NCBI GenBank assembly: GCA_030248225.1
Contig: JASANE010019229.1
Location: forward strand, 31,095 to 95,094
Source: Trileptium ribeirensis
Lineage: Eukaryota > Nematoda > Enoplea > Enoplida > Thoracostomopsidae
DNA length: 64,000 nucleotides
Direction: 5' to 3'
Below, in pieces: positions 35,200-47,321 of this stretch. Positions within the stretch are counted from its first letter, which is position 1. Each line of letters starts with the position of its first letter. The notes under the pieces are model-generated. The model saw only the letters and a list, made by a program, of their open reading frames with translations, ran no database searches and had not been told where the DNA came from. Made by a program: the position numbers and the translations under genes.

Positions 35200-35416
35200 T
35201 ACAGTCGCGGCCAAAAATTAATGCTATTTAAAACGATCAAAATCTATCGAAATTTCGTTTAACCGAAGTTCTACAATATTGAAATAAATTTATATAATTG
35301 CGCTAAAATCGAAATCGATAGAAATTTCGTTTAAGTTAAACCGATCGAAATCTATTGAAATTTTATTCAGTCGAAATCGATCGATAATTCTACACTTATT
35401 TCTATCCGTGACTACA
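35200..35416. mobile_element. TA-flanked inverted-repeat element (MITE), copy A
   Basis: The left end TACAGTCGCGGCCAAAAATT and the right end (reverse complement TGTAGTCACGGATAGAAAT) form imperfect inverted repeats. The inside is built from cgaaatcgatcg and cgaaatttcgttta words. The same family occurs at 39629-39856, and end-like pieces occur at 42384 and 46192. It ends only about 24 bases before the splice acceptor of the next SLC38A9 exon. Confidence 0.65.
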
Positions 35417-35439
35417 TTTTACGCAATGATGTTTTGCAG

Positions 35440-35607
35440 AATCGACCAACAATTTTATCGATTTTCCTGATGTTTGCAAGCATTATTTTGGAAAAATTGG
35501 TGATATCTCGTCTTTAGTTTTCTCAGTCGTAGCACTGCTTGGCGGCGTTATCGTTATGTTTGTTCTGATGTCGAACTTTTTGTTTTTCACTGGTAACGTT
35601 ATACATG
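35440..35607 (+). CDS. SLC38A9: SLC38A9 exon: FPDVC motif and TM3
   Basis: The acceptor gttttgcag and donor gtgagc bracket 168 bases. With the G left by the previous exon it reads E-S-T-N-N-F-I-D-F-P-D-V-C-K-H-Y-F-G, then a membrane helix ending V-L-M-S-N-F-L-F-F-T-G-N-V-I-H. The (Y/F)PDVC-x-HYFG and LMSNFLF blocks are diagnostic of SLC38A9. Confidence 0.95.
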
Positions 35608-36379
35608 GTGAGCAATTATTTTATTAGTTTGATAGTCTGTCGACGTCGTTAGCTGATTTTATGCGTTAACCTAACGTGAATTCAAGATAATAGCAATCTA
35701 GTGTCAGTCGTGTACATACATCATCACCACTGGGAGTGAATGCTCGCTTTAGCGTGTGTGAATAAGTCGAAGCTGGCGTTTCAAGAACCAAAAGTACACA
35801 AATTTACTTGATACATTGTAAAATACAGTTTTAGCGCTTTCTGAAAGTTCTGGTATGGTCAAACTTGTAACTAAATTAAATCGGCATTTTGTGATAATGT
35901 GCCATTTACGCGGCCGTCCACGATTTTTGCCAGGATATGAAAATCTATATCTTTGTTCATTCTTACCAACGATGCGTGCCAACGAAACAAATTCAGTATA
36001 CTAGTGTTTCACAAGCGGGGTGAAGCGGAGCAATAGTGGTTTCACTTACAGTTGTAATTATGTATAATCATCTGTTACAGGCTTTGTGTTTGATGTATAT
36101 GCCACCCTAAGACCTCTGCAATCCCTAGTAACGTTGGTCTGACAAAAGTTAAGCTACATCAGCTATTATGCATGTCAAAAAATGTATATAATAGCGTATC
36201 TGAGGTGTTGAAAACGCATAACCAAATAAATGACGATAGACGAAATCCTTTCTATAAATTAATTCGCCGACGACCGGCCTTAACCCATTTCAAATCCCCA
36301 GAAAAACTATTGTACAGTCATTTTGGATTCTAGGTGACATTCCAATCTATGCAACGTATCGAAAAGGTTATGTAGCCGT

Positions 36380-36620
36380 TCTAAATGCACTTAGAGCAAT
36401 ATATACCCAAAGAACTGAAAATAAGCTTTACGCCACTTTTCGTTGCGAAGCTCACGAGCTATGGACTGCGAAACACTGGTGCGAAACCTTAAAACCTTTT
36501 TTGCCATTTTGACTCGGAAGATCGACCGGAGCTGTTCGAGTTCAACTACAGGGCACATCGTCATAAAGTTCGCTATCAAACAAAAAATTTAATCAAAATC
36601 CATCGGTCCGAAAATATGAA
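36380..36620 (+). repeat. Dispersed repeat shared with 58.84-59.11 kb
   Basis: The blocks ctgcgaaacactggtgcg, tttttgccattttgactcgg, agctgttcgagttcaactaca and aatccatc...gaattatgagt recur in the same order at 58930-59110. No coding function is visible; it is a short family of unknown class. Confidence 0.55.
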
Positions 36621-37436
36621 TTATGAGTCATAGCGATAAATAAGAAAAAATTCCCGCGATTTTCTCTTAGCGCCATCAGTGGAATCCACTCTAGCTATGA
36701 TCGCTATGTTTGAATTGTTAGTTTTAGCCACTTTTACTAAAGTTGCAATCAGGATTAAGTGCTCAAAAATCGAACGAAGTTTTTGGTTCGATTTCGATTG
36801 TTTTCGTTTAAACGAAAATCGATGGTTTGCGATTAATCTAATGAATTTCAATTGCGTTAAAATAGGAAAGATAATTTATTAAAATATCAGTATGTGTTTA
36901 ATTTAGTGAACTTCAATTGCGTTCAAATAAAAAAGTTTTAGTTTACGTTTAATTTAAAGAATTTTGTTAAAACGAGCATTGATCGATTGCCATATCATTC
37001 GATTTCGTCTGCGTTCAACTTTATGTGCACTTCGTTTGATTGTAACTATATTTATATCATTATTGGATACATGATTAAAAGTATAGTATAGCATCTCGTA
37101 TTATTTACGAGATAGTACTATTTTAGATGCCATACATGAAAATGAAACAACGGAGATGGATATTATACGAAACACATCCCTCAGTTGTGACGGTACGTGT
37201 TATAATTTTAGGTACATGTTATTAGTCATTATCATAGTGAATTGGTATTGCGTCTGACAAAATTAGCCAGTTAACAATAACAATCTAAAGTATCCTGAAC
37301 TGATTTATATTAGTGCTAAGATTATTTAAATTGTACATCCGGCATTGTCCTTTTCACAGGGCTATTTAGTTTAAGTAGATCACACAACACAATCTACCTG
37401 ACAACTTGAAACAGATATTCTTTTTATTTGTTTCAG

Positions 37437-37634
37437 TGTTTTGTATCTCTGACGACAGTAGCGAAGTGGGTCATCATACCCACAGTTATAACGGCACTAA
37501 CGGCACAGTGCCAATAGACACATTTCATCGAGTATGGACGCTTCGAAGAACAGTGCCATGTATTCTGTTTGTGGTTCTATTTCCAATGCTCAACATTAAA
37601 TCGCCGACAATTTTTGCTAAATTTAATAGCCTGG
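37437..37634 (+). CDS. SLC38A9: SLC38A9 exon: glycosylated lumenal loop and TM4
   Basis: The acceptor tgtttcag and donor gtaagt bracket 198 bases. A short polar loop with two N-x-T sequons (Y-N-G-T-N-G-T) is followed by T-L-R-R-T-V-P and the helix leading to N-I-K-S-P-T-I-F-A-K-F-N-S-L-G. The N-glycosylated loop before this helix is a known trait of lysosomal SLC38A9. The loop is shorter than in the human protein. Confidence 0.94.
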
Positions 37635-38063
37635 GTAAGTATATTTTAATGGGTTACCCGTTTTCAACACGTTAAAACGTGTTTGTTTGCGTTATTTTCA
37701 TATATAAAACACATATTGTTTCAGGTATATGAACAGAAAACAATTTATTTTTCCGGGAAATTTCGAACAAAAGTTACCTAACGACAGCACACTGTGACCA
37801 ATGGACCCAACAAATAATGATGATTTCAGTCTAGCATTGTACCTATGTTTCAAATAGTTAAAATATTACGATTGCGTGTTGTTTTAGTATAACCTTTTCA
37901 CAGGCATACATAAATGTTAATAAAAACACAACGGTGGGAGACTCGTTTAAATTTTGAGTCGAGGCATCTCATTGTTCTAATGACTAAGCTTTGTGAGGAC
38001 TTAAAAACTACAGTCCTTTCATTTGCATCACTTTCACGAAATGTTGTCTTACACTTGTTTCAG

Positions 38064-38168
38064 GCACTGTATCTATGATATACTTGATTTGCTTTATCAT
38101 TGTCAAGATATCCGAATGTGATATCAATTTGGATTTGCGCAATCGTCTGAGTTCACATTACGCCATTT
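38064..38168 (+). CDS. SLC38A9: SLC38A9 exon: TM5 and following loop
   Basis: The acceptor tgtttcag and donor gtaagt bracket 105 bases reading (G)-T-V-S-M-I-Y-L-I-C-F-I-I-V-K-I-S-E-C and a polar loop ending S-S-H-Y-A-I. Phase 1 on both sides matches its neighbours. Confidence 0.93.
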
Positions 38169-38759
38169 GTAAGTTCATCTGAAATTTATATTTATGGAGC
38201 GCAAAATTACTGCAAGATGAAGTTCAAAATTTGTTTGTCCAGAATGCAAAATCCGATGGGCATTTTGTTTTCGATTTAAATGGGCTTGTTCAGACGAGAG
38301 GTCGTCTTAAATCGGTCATTCCCAAATGATCTTAGCCCATGTTAGTTTGACGTCAAAATGTATCTAGTTTTAAATAGAACATATGACGTTTTGCGGTTGA
38401 AAATATGGTTAGTACTTAATATTTTACTTCCACAATGGGCGTAGTATGTTGCTACATCGTATCGTTTGCTTCTCTTTCCATTTCGCAAGCGAAATCTTAC
38501 GTAGTAACTAGTCGGTAGTGGAACTACATTTGTGAGCGGAGCTTGGGCTGTGGCATTACGAATGTACTCAATTTTATGTTCTTGTAACTACATTGCATAG
38601 AGCATAGGCCTTTATCATTGGTAAATATATTATATTTGAATTCTTCGACCCAAAACCCTATAATGGTTTGATCGAAACGATTCTATTTCAATAAATAACA
38701 CAAATATTGCAAAATTCTCTATTTTAGCTGCATAAGCTTAACTAATTAGCTAATTACTA

Positions 38760-38950
38760 ATTAACCACTCAAAATTTTTTAATCCTAAATATCAGGTGCA
38801 CACTCTGACATGATAGGCTTTCAAAAAAAAGTTTTTCAAAATCGGTTCAGTGGTTCTTGAGATCCTTCGGACCGAACGAACGAACGGACGGACATCGATC
38901 TTTTTACTCCCAGACAGAAAATAAAAACGCTTCGCTCGGCTTCGCCTCGC
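38760..38950 (+). repeat. Probable fragment of a small dispersed element
   Basis: The sequence contains cgaacgaacggacggacatcg, then tttttactcccagacag and a run of cttcgctcggcttcgcctcgctccgctc. GC-rich c(t/g)tcgct repeats of this type stand out from the AT-rich intron and also occur in short form near 24180 and 48290. No ends could be defined. Confidence 0.3.
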
Positions 38951-39628
38951 TCCGCTCAACAACATTTAGCAATCCACCATTGGCCAGCTTTGGAGCGAGA
39001 TTTTTTGCAAGAAATTAACTTGGTGAATTCATTCGGGAACGATTTATTTAAAACAACTTCCCCGTGAGTGAACCAATTTAAATCGAATCGTTTTAAATTC
39101 GGAAAACATTAAGCGTTCGGGTTTGGCACAGGCTCCTGAGAAGCGGCACATATCCTAGGCATCAATACCTTCCTAAGTGTCTGACACCCTTTGAGTACCA
39201 CAGGCCGCGCCGAAGGGCCTTTAATTCTAGAAAATTCGATAAAATAGGCAAAATTTTTGTAGAAATTAGCAAAATGGGGAAAGTGTAATCAAAATTGTGG
39301 TGGACAAAAACTAAAATTTTGAAGATAATTTTGGTTGAAGTAGCTGTATTTTAGGGGTTACATGAGGCCAATGAGCGGTCGCCCGTTCTTCCCCCAAAAA
39401 CAATGGCATATTAAAACGACTTTTTAGTAGTAATTGCGTGATTTTGGTGTTTGTTTTACTTGGAAACAGATGTAATATGTATATTATGTACATGCATGCC
39501 TTTGGTAACATTCTAGCGTTTGCTAGTTTATATTTTGAGAAATGGTTTTCTAAGACTACTAAAATGTTACTTGAATTAAAAGTTTACCTGTGACTGTATG
39601 GTATTTAGCTAGCTTCAAAGGACACGTG

Positions 39629-39856
39629 CGGTCGTGGCCGAAATTAAGTGCAATTGAAAACGATCGAAATCGATCTAAATGTCGTTTAATCGAAATGGGT
39701 TAAAATTTCGTTTTATCGAAAATAATCGAAAGTGTATAACTTTAAATTCATTTAAATGCGTTAAAATTGAAATCGAACGAAATGAAAATCGATCGAAGTT
39801 TCGTTTAATCGAAATTTCGATCGAGTATTTTGCACTTATTTGTAACCGCGACTATA
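39629..39856. mobile_element. TA-flanked inverted-repeat element (MITE), copy B
   Basis: The left end ggtcgtggccgaaattaagt and the right end (reverse complement tatagtcgcggttacaaata) are imperfect inverted repeats of the same family as 35200-35416, with the same cgaaatcgatcg-rich core. No coding capacity. Confidence 0.65.
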
Positions 39857-40181
39857 ATATTGACATGGTCGCATGATGCTGTTTTCTTGTATTTTCATGT
39901 GCTATATAGAACTTAGTCAAAAATCATATTAGAAGCTATCTATCACTGCTCCCTGATCTTGTGACTGTGTGTTTTGCTTTATCACTCATCTGGACTTTAT
40001 TACCCTTCAATGTAATTTTTTATTGCTGATATTAAATGTATCTTGGAAGAATAGTTATTAAAAGTATATATAGAAGAAAAGTTCCTATAAATTTTTCGCC
40101 AAATTTCTTTCCGTTTTGTTAATAAAAATGGATTTATTCGATGTTGCTAAAATCGAACTGGTTTTTATATATTTATTTTAG

Positions 40182-40288
40182 CGTTTTCGTGGACGTTTCC
40201 TGCACTTACTGGTACTCTTTCTTTATCGTATTTCTGTCATAATTTTGTGATCTCAGTGTTGCGTAATCAGCGAGAACCGAAAAATAAC
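40182..40288 (+). CDS. SLC38A9: SLC38A9 exon: TM6 and FCHNF motif
   Basis: The acceptor tttattttag and donor gtgagt bracket 107 bases reading S-F-S-W-T-F-P-A-L-T-G-T-L-S-L-S-Y-F-C-H-N-F and a cytosolic loop ending E-P-K-N-N. LTG-x-L-x-L-x-(F/Y)F-x-HN matches the family. Confidence 0.94.
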
Positions 40289-40599
40289 GTGAGTTTGCTA
40301 TATCAGTGTGTCTTTGTAATTGTGGCATTTTTATGAAAATCTCGGTCTCAATAATATTCTTTTTTAAAGGTAAACTTCTGTGTAATGCTCAAGCGATTAG
40401 GATTCTAACTAAATATTATTCAGTAAGTACATAGCTGCGATAGTAGCTTTTCTCTTCGCTGAAGACTTAGCCGGAGGGCATGAGCTGGGCGCTCCAGGGC
40501 TCCCTGGCTTCGAAATCTAAAAATTTTCAAAGTTTATATTTTATACGGAAAACGTTAATATTTTTGATGGATGGCCCCAGAAACGATGCAAACAGTTCT

Positions 40600-41770
40600 T
40601 AAAATCCATAAGCGGTCTCTACTGCATTAAAATGGCTTTTTAACCATTTTCTTGAATAGCTTGACGTATCGCAAAGGTGGTGAATTGTGAGAGTTGAATA
40701 TATAACGTAACGAGATCTACACAGAAGAACTAACAAAATGAGTGAAATATCAACGATCTTGTTTGAATAGATACGAAAGTATGGCCGCTTATTGTGCGTC
40801 GAGGGACACACAATGAGCTGGTACGTAGAGGATAAATTGCTCCATAAAATAAAACCAATAACACCCATGTAATAGCCCGAGCGGTTGCGGGGATATTGCC
40901 GTATTTGTGTTTTTGGGTCCAATGGGCAAAATAAAAACATATTTTAACACAGCCATGCATAGTAAAGAATGAAAATAGCACCACATTTTACTTGTGTACA
41001 GGAATAATAATTACTAAACAATATGCGACCAATAACACCCACATAGCTCAATCGGTTGCAAACATATCGCCGTTTTAGTGTATTTTTGTCTCATGTATCC
41101 ATGTCAAAATTCGTTTTGACCAAACCTTACAGCGTTAATAATGACAATTATAGCAACATACCATTTTTAGTTATATAGTGAATTGATTGCTCTACGAAAT
41201 GAGACCAAAAACATAGGTCGAGTGGTTGCGGAGATACTGGCTTTCCATGTATTTTTGGTCTCATTAAAACCCCTTTTAACCCAAATTATATATACCTCCT
41301 GAGAGAGTCGTGTATCGGATCATTATTTGCTGTCTTACAGAGGCTTATTTGCTCTACCAATCAGACATATACACCGGCTGACGAGATATAGTAAACAGCT
41401 TGATTTTGCAGTCTCCTTTGGGACACACGAGCGATCTGACCCCGTCGGCTCGCCATTTCTTGGGGAGATGTTGGAATCGGGCTTCGCGCCTAACTAAAAG
41501 TATAAGTAGAGATGATAAGATTTCAAATCAGCTAGCAAGCGAATTAATCCGTCTAGCCTAAGTTGAGTTATGTGTGTCACCCTGAAAACCCACTAACGGG
41601 CATTGTCAAATTTCACCAATTATTCCGACTAGAAAGAATTATTCGCATCGCTCGTTTCAATCACTACGCCCAGAATTCAGTTAACCAAATTTGTGACCTC
41701 AGAAAGGGAATTTTTATACGATTTTTGTCCTGTTTTTGCGTCAACTTGGGTGGTTTTACCTAACGAAAAA
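40600..41770 (+). repeat. Satellite-like array of about 170-175-bp units
   Basis: Units carry a cggttgc(g/a)(g/a)-x-atat(t/c)gccg block at about 40881, 41052 and 41227, followed by ttt(g)tgtctc/gggtcc and ttttgacc/ttttaac, then aataatga-aatagcaacat. The tail from 41400 to 41760 matches 19600-19860. This is the longer of the two arrays of this family in the window. Confidence 0.65.
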
Positions 41771-42383
41771 AAATTGCCTGGTGGCTCTGAAAATCCCAGG
41801 CCTTTCCATCCCACGCTTTGAAGAAGTCAGCATAAATATACAAAAATTCAGTTTCTCGAAAAGCTACATATTAGTTTGTTCATATAATAGCTGGTCATAC
41901 TAAAAATCAATCCCTTATGGACTAACTCAAAAGCATTGTCGTATGACCTGTAATAAAGCAAAAACACAAACCTGGATTTCAGTTAAAGCATGGTGTGGAA
42001 AGCGCTTGTTTTGAATAAACAATTTTGGTTTCCAAGAAAAATTGGCACATATTTAAGAAATGTGGTCAAATACTTAGATGGTGTACAAATTAGAAAAACT
42101 TTTGGTATATAGACATATGGTGTTGTCATAGTAATCGGTACATACGTGATATCGGTATAAACTTATTTGTAAAAATATGAAACCAAATACGCCATATCTC
42201 AAACCGTGAACCAAGAATGATAGCAGTAACAGATTTATGATTATAATTTGAAACAACTTAAGAGTTATAACAACTTAAGTGTTACTAACGAGTTATAGAG
42301 CACATAACTGAAACGATTATCGCTTTGCGAATGAGCTAGCTTCGAATGAACAACTGTCATTTCTTCTGGCGGATACTGCAAGT

Positions 42384-42490
42384 ACAGTCACGGACAAAAG
42401 TAAGCGCACAACAAATGTACGCAGAGTGACAAAATTGCGCTCCTCTGTGTCCACACGAAATTTCGTCCATGCTCCCCCACAGACAACATA
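42384..42490 (+). repeat. End fragment of the TACAGTCGCGG MITE family
   Basis: It starts tacagtcacggacaaaagta and resembles the ends of the elements at 35200 and 39629. No opposite end was found, so it is taken as a solitary fragment. Confidence 0.4.
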
Positions 42491-42668
42491 TTTGCAATAT
42501 CTCGACTTCTCAGCCAAATGAACGAATAGACAGAATGTGTGTTACTTAACGAATAACTACAAATATTGATCTATGTATCATAACACTTTAGTTGATTATT
42601 TTGTTGCATTGTGGATGTAATATGTATTGTTGTATTTTCCGTTAGTACCGTGTACATTTTATTTAAAG

Positions 42669-42773
42669 GTCCGTGACGTTGCATTGGCATATTTACTTGT
42701 TGCAATAACGTACTTTGTGATTGCAGTTGGATTTTACGCAGCATTCCCGACGTATAAAGATTGTATTGCTGAT
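42669..42773 (+). CDS. SLC38A9: SLC38A9 exon: TM7
   Basis: The acceptor atttaaag and donor gtaagt bracket 105 bases reading V-R-D-V-A-L-A-Y-L-L-V-A-I-T-Y and a helix ending F-P-T-Y-K-D-C-I-A-D. VRDL-x-x-AY-x-LV-x-x-TY and the K-D-C loop match human SLC38A9. Confidence 0.95.
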
Positions 42774-43232
42774 GTAAGTTCGAAATAAAAGCTGTCCGAC
42801 ATCCAGTGGGTGGTTAAATTATAGCACGCACAATAAAAGACATTTTTTTCTCGAGTGAGCAGCACTAATAGCCTAGCAGAGCGCGAGCAGTGTTCATTTT
42901 TGTCTGGTGCTGTATATACATATAGAATGTTTAATTTAGTTCGTACTCTATATTATGCCTCTACTTTATGTTTTGATAATTAGTTTTGTTTTGTGGTTTA
43001 GAGACGGCATGAATAAATCAAATTATGAAAAAGCATATGTATATGTCAAGTAAAATTTAGTTATTTAATTATTTTAGTTGCATGGACTAACTTATTGCAA
43101 AATAGCACGAAAGTAATAGTGTAAATCTACGTAACATGGTGTGTACATTACTAATATGAAATACTACGTGTACCGCAAATCTAAATCCCATGTTTCTTAG
43201 CAAAGCACACAGTCAACCTGTTACCTGTAAAG

Positions 43233-44405
43233 CAGGGAATAACCGGAACCGAAATTTACCGGAACCGGAACCAGCAACCGGAACCGTCCATTTAAACCGG
43301 AACCGGAACCTGGTCTTCGAAATTTATATATAGTAAAACAGATGATGGAAGAAATGAAGGTATAGTGGATTTAAAATGCATTAAAAATAACTTGTACATT
43401 AAACTTAATGTATTGCGATGGTATTATTGCCTTTCTGAAACTTTAAAGAGACTGAGGAAGCTAATAATGTTTATTTGTCGATCAAATATGTCGGTTTTTG
43501 GACATTCAGAGCAAAAAATGTCTTCCACTATACACCTTTGCGTATACTGCGTCAAATCGAATGTGCTTACAAAGCTTTGAGCGTAGAATACACACTTTCC
43601 CTCTGTCTCCAGTCGCCTCCATTTACTACACATACGTTTGTTGCATGTTCTTCTGCAAGCAACTTAAAATTATTGGTTTATATGATTCTAAGAGGAAATA
43701 ATAGATAGAAGGTAATTTTCTGATCAGTGGTCAGAGACACTGTTTAGGCTAGCGTTGGACAAACAGTGCTCGTCAGTTAGATAATGATGATAACTTTCTA
43801 ATCAGACTGCTATAAATGAGATACACTGTGATCTGCTCGCACAGTTTCAATAAATACAGTTCATTGCCAAGAAAACAGTTTCTAGCTGCGTTGCAGATAA
43901 CGTTAGTTTACTTCAATTTAGACTGATTTACCAAGTTCACAAGCGCACTGGCGGGTGCTTGACGCAATTTATGTTAGCCAAGCATACCCTAAGTACTTCT
44001 GCGTAAGCCATACTCTGTTACCGAGTTGGACCGGTTTAATTCAAACGTATCCCACAGACTTCTGGATGTGTAAAATAGCTGCTACAAGCATCAATCTGGC
44101 TTTGATTTAACAAACTCCTGCAGGTTATTGTGAAAAATCCTGCTCAAATTATGTGCATTGCTTACGTTTCACACGGCAAATTGGTTAGTTAATCTTTTCT
44201 TTTGCTTGGCATTATTGGAGCTTGATCATTGTATAATATATATTACATATGTTTGAATTACAGGATGAAGCAAAAAACTTGGAAAATTTCAAAGCAAATT
44301 TTTAAACCGGAATTCCGGTTCCGGTATGGTTTTTGCCCTTTGCCGGAACCGCAACCGGAACACGATTTTCGCCGGAACCGGAACCGGAATTCCGGTTACT
44401 CCCTG
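43233..44405 (+). mobile_element. Non-autonomous hAT element, copy 3 (intact ends)
   Basis: It runs from CAGGGAATAACCGG to CCGGTTACTCCCTG, with an exact 8-bp target duplication CTGTAAAG on both sides (43225-43232 and 44406-44413). It is 1,173 bp. About 100 bp at each end consists of ccggaacc/ggttccgg words, which could form a hairpin or act as transposase-binding repeats. There is no transposase frame; the frames at 43365-43708 and 44229-44411 are unsupported. Confidence 0.9.
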
Positions 44406-45049
44406 CTGTAAAGAGACATTACAATTTTATGCATAATCGTGTCTACAATATAACTTGTTGTTCGTTTTACTGAATTAATGTTAAAATAGGGAATGCAATA
44501 AAGCTCGATACTATCTTATAATGTTTTATATTGTACTGAATGTACAAAATTTTCTTTTCTGGCAGCGAATGTCATCTTATGAGAGAAGTCAGTCGGCTAT
44601 GCAGGATTCAGCTAAATCCTACATTTATAGCAACATAGACGGTCAGCGTATAACATATACGTTACAAAATTTGTGCAAATTTTTTTCTGAAAATACAATT
44701 TGTTGTTCGTCTAATAGGAATTGTAATAAAGTATCGTACTTAAGTATATTATTGACCTGATTGTGCAATGTATTTCTTTGCTGCTAATGACGTCAGTTTA
44801 TGATGGTTAAGTAAGTCGTTTATGCAGCATTCACATTGATAGGAAATATTAACAGGAATAATTTACTTCGTAACCACGATCACTATTCGTGAACGTTGAA
44901 ACGATGCTAAGGCGGGAAATATGTATTTTAGATCTAATTTTTATTGCAATATGCATCATGTCCAAGGGGGGGGTCGAGATTTAGTGATGTGATATTGGTA
45001 TCAGTATTTTTATATTGTGCTACAAACAAATCGCTAATGATTTTCTTAG

Positions 45050-45198
45050 AATTTTCTCAACAATTTCGCTGCTGGCGATATCATGTCATCTGTCGCTCGA
45101 GTTTTTCTTTTGTTTCAAATGAGTACGGTATTTCCAACGGTCATGTACATTCTTCGAGTTCAATTGTTGCATTCCATATTTGGATCAATTTATCCAAG
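45050..45198 (+). CDS. SLC38A9: SLC38A9 exon: TM8 and adjoining loop
   Basis: The acceptor ttttcttag and donor gtaaga bracket 149 bases reading [23 protein letters not shown] and on to [17 protein letters not shown]. The NFL-x-NF, AR-x-FLLFQM and R-V-Q-L-L blocks match the family. Confidence 0.95.
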
Positions 45199-45779
45199 GT
45201 AAGATTTTACTTGCCTGTTTTTGCTATTCTCGTAACTTGATGTGGATATAGCTTTAAATAAATGATAAATAAGTATTATTCATATTTTAGGCGGTGATTG
45301 AGTAATAAATTATTGTTTTGTGCAAAATTATGAGCAGACCTTTATAAATAATTGATCATAGTCTGTGTACAGATCCACCGCTGGCAGTAGATTCGCGTGA
45401 GAAGTTTTTCTAATGACTAACTTGCAAACTGGCCTCTCCACAGGACCAAAATTTATTATACCTAGGATCCTTTGAGGTTGAGACCTCCAGCTACAACCTG
45501 GATTGAAATTTCATCCCAATGGGCTTGAAAGATGGGGAAACCATACCAACCGGTCACTGGTGGGCTTTTTAAATCTATTTTATCGCGTTTTTCGTGCATT
45601 TTCAGAACGTGATTCGTTTTTGTTGTTATTTACATACTGAAAATGTGTATTTCTGCATTCCACACTTTTTTTACTTAGGATTTTGCCATGAATAATCGAA
45701 ATATAGAGTTACAGCATTGAGTTTTTAGGATTTTTTGGTTTCACCTCAAAATACCTGGGAGGGGTAAATTTATCTAGAG

Positions 45780-46150
45780 GCATGACATGGGGAACCTCCG
45801 AAATCCAGAGGGATCTCGAAAAGCTGGGTGAGGGGCTACCTTTTGTGCTGAGGCCAAGCGAGTAACCTAAGGTGAACCATAAGCCATTCTACTTTATAAT
45901 AGCCATCCAATGTTTCAGAACAAAATAGGATATTCGATTCAAAATTAGCAATTTCCAATCAACCAATAGCTGCAGAAACCCAGAGTAGCTCAAAAGTCGG
46001 GGGGGGGGCTCCCTCCTCTGTGGACAGGCCAAGCGTGTAACCTAACATGAACCATCCACCATTATATTTTTAGTAGCAATCCACATCCATTGTTGCAGAA
46101 CAAAATAGGATATTTCATCCAAATTTACTATTTCCAAAAATAATAGTTGA
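45780..46150 (+). repeat. Two direct units of about 185 bp
   Basis: Both units contain ag-cca-agcg-gtaacctaa followed by tgaaccat, then agccatccaatg/agcaatccacatcc and cagaacaaaataggatatt. A G-rich block (ggggggggg near 45998) ends the spacer between them. Confidence 0.55.
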
Positions 46151-46189
46151 GTGACACTAATTTATTATATTTGAACCAAACAAATTTAA

Positions 46190-46345
46190 TGTACAGCCGC
46201 GAACAGAATTAACTGCGCACGCAGCAAGCGCAGAGGCATACCGCGCATAAACGCACACATATTAAAACGCATTTAAACGCACAGGCATGCAAGCATGTTT
46301 AAACGTGCACGCATGCGAACGCGTCTAAACGCACAACAAAGCAGT
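46190..46345 (+). repeat. Short array of 'aaacgcac' words after a MITE-like end
   Basis: It opens tacagccgcgaacagaatta, which resembles the MITE ends at 35200 and 42384. About eight copies of (t)(a)aacgcac(a) or cgcacgc words follow up to 46345. Confidence 0.45.
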
Positions 46346-46920
46346 TCAATACATCTGTTTGCTTGCTCTTGCGTCATAACCGAAACGGTGTATATAGTTT
46401 GTTACTTATTCTCACGGTAAACCCTTTTTAATTCAAGTCCAACACCAATCCGTTCAAGGGAAAACTGCAGGAATGCTTATTTTCAGTTGATTACAATTCG
46501 TTCAGTTACAATAGCTTGTATAAAATAAAATCAATGGGTGCAGGTTGAGTTATATTTCGTATATGGCTGGGTTCACAATGCGTCGTACCGGTCACTCTCC
46601 GTGACCGCGTATTGTATGTTTAGTGTACACGTTGCAGCCAATACAATCTGATCCGTTAACGCATGCACAAGGTTATAGAATCTGAATCGCATGATCCTGT
46701 TAAAAAAATGGGCACATAACTAATGAATTTAAACTAATGTAGGTATAGAGTGACTATAAATCTAATTTTATTGTTCTTATCAGATCAAATACAACGTGAC
46801 ACCATTATCAATTTGGATATAGACTATGTAAACATAGTCTATAGCCGTCAATTTCCTTAACATCTCTGCAAAATCCTTATTTTGAATTGGAGCTTGTTAT
46901 TGCGTGAGGTCTTGTCATTG

Positions 46921-47065
46921 TACAGTATCATCCAAAAATATCTGTCGCTCGCGAGTAACTCTAAAGAAATTTTTTCCAAAAATAGAAATCGCTATTACTT
47001 TTAACAATTTCGAAATCTCGGGCGAGTCACATGCTCGAAATGCAACAGCCATTTTTGGCGGGTAA
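46921..47065. mobile_element. TACAGTA-type MITE, copy lacking its right tip
   Basis: It begins tacagtatcatccaaaaata and ends ctcgaaatgcaacagcc-atttttggcggg, the inverted partner. The final AGTACTGTA seen in the copy at 49821-50033 is missing. The core contains gtcgctcgcgag and a gaaatct-cggg-cgagtc block. Confidence 0.6.
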
Positions 47066-47321
47066 TTTATGGGTCAACCAGACAGTTTTCTTATGTTTAT
47101 AGTTAGTTGCATTATTTTATTTGCTGCGCATTCTGTTACATACTCAACAGAATTAGCATTTAGCGCAATCTGTTTAAACCAGAATGAAAAGTGTTTACAT
47201 CTAAACTCGTGCTAAATTATAGATATTTATACAGACATAATAACCTGTTGTTTACCACTTTTGTAGTCCTAAGCTAACTTACTGATCTTGAAATCGTTTT
47301 TTTAATTTTCGATATTTCCAG

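Noticed and set aside
44521..44760. 79-codon frame after the third hAT copy, considered as an SLC38A9 exon
   Set aside because: It has no similarity to the family, and the flanking exons at 42669-42773 and 45050-45198 already join in phase without it.
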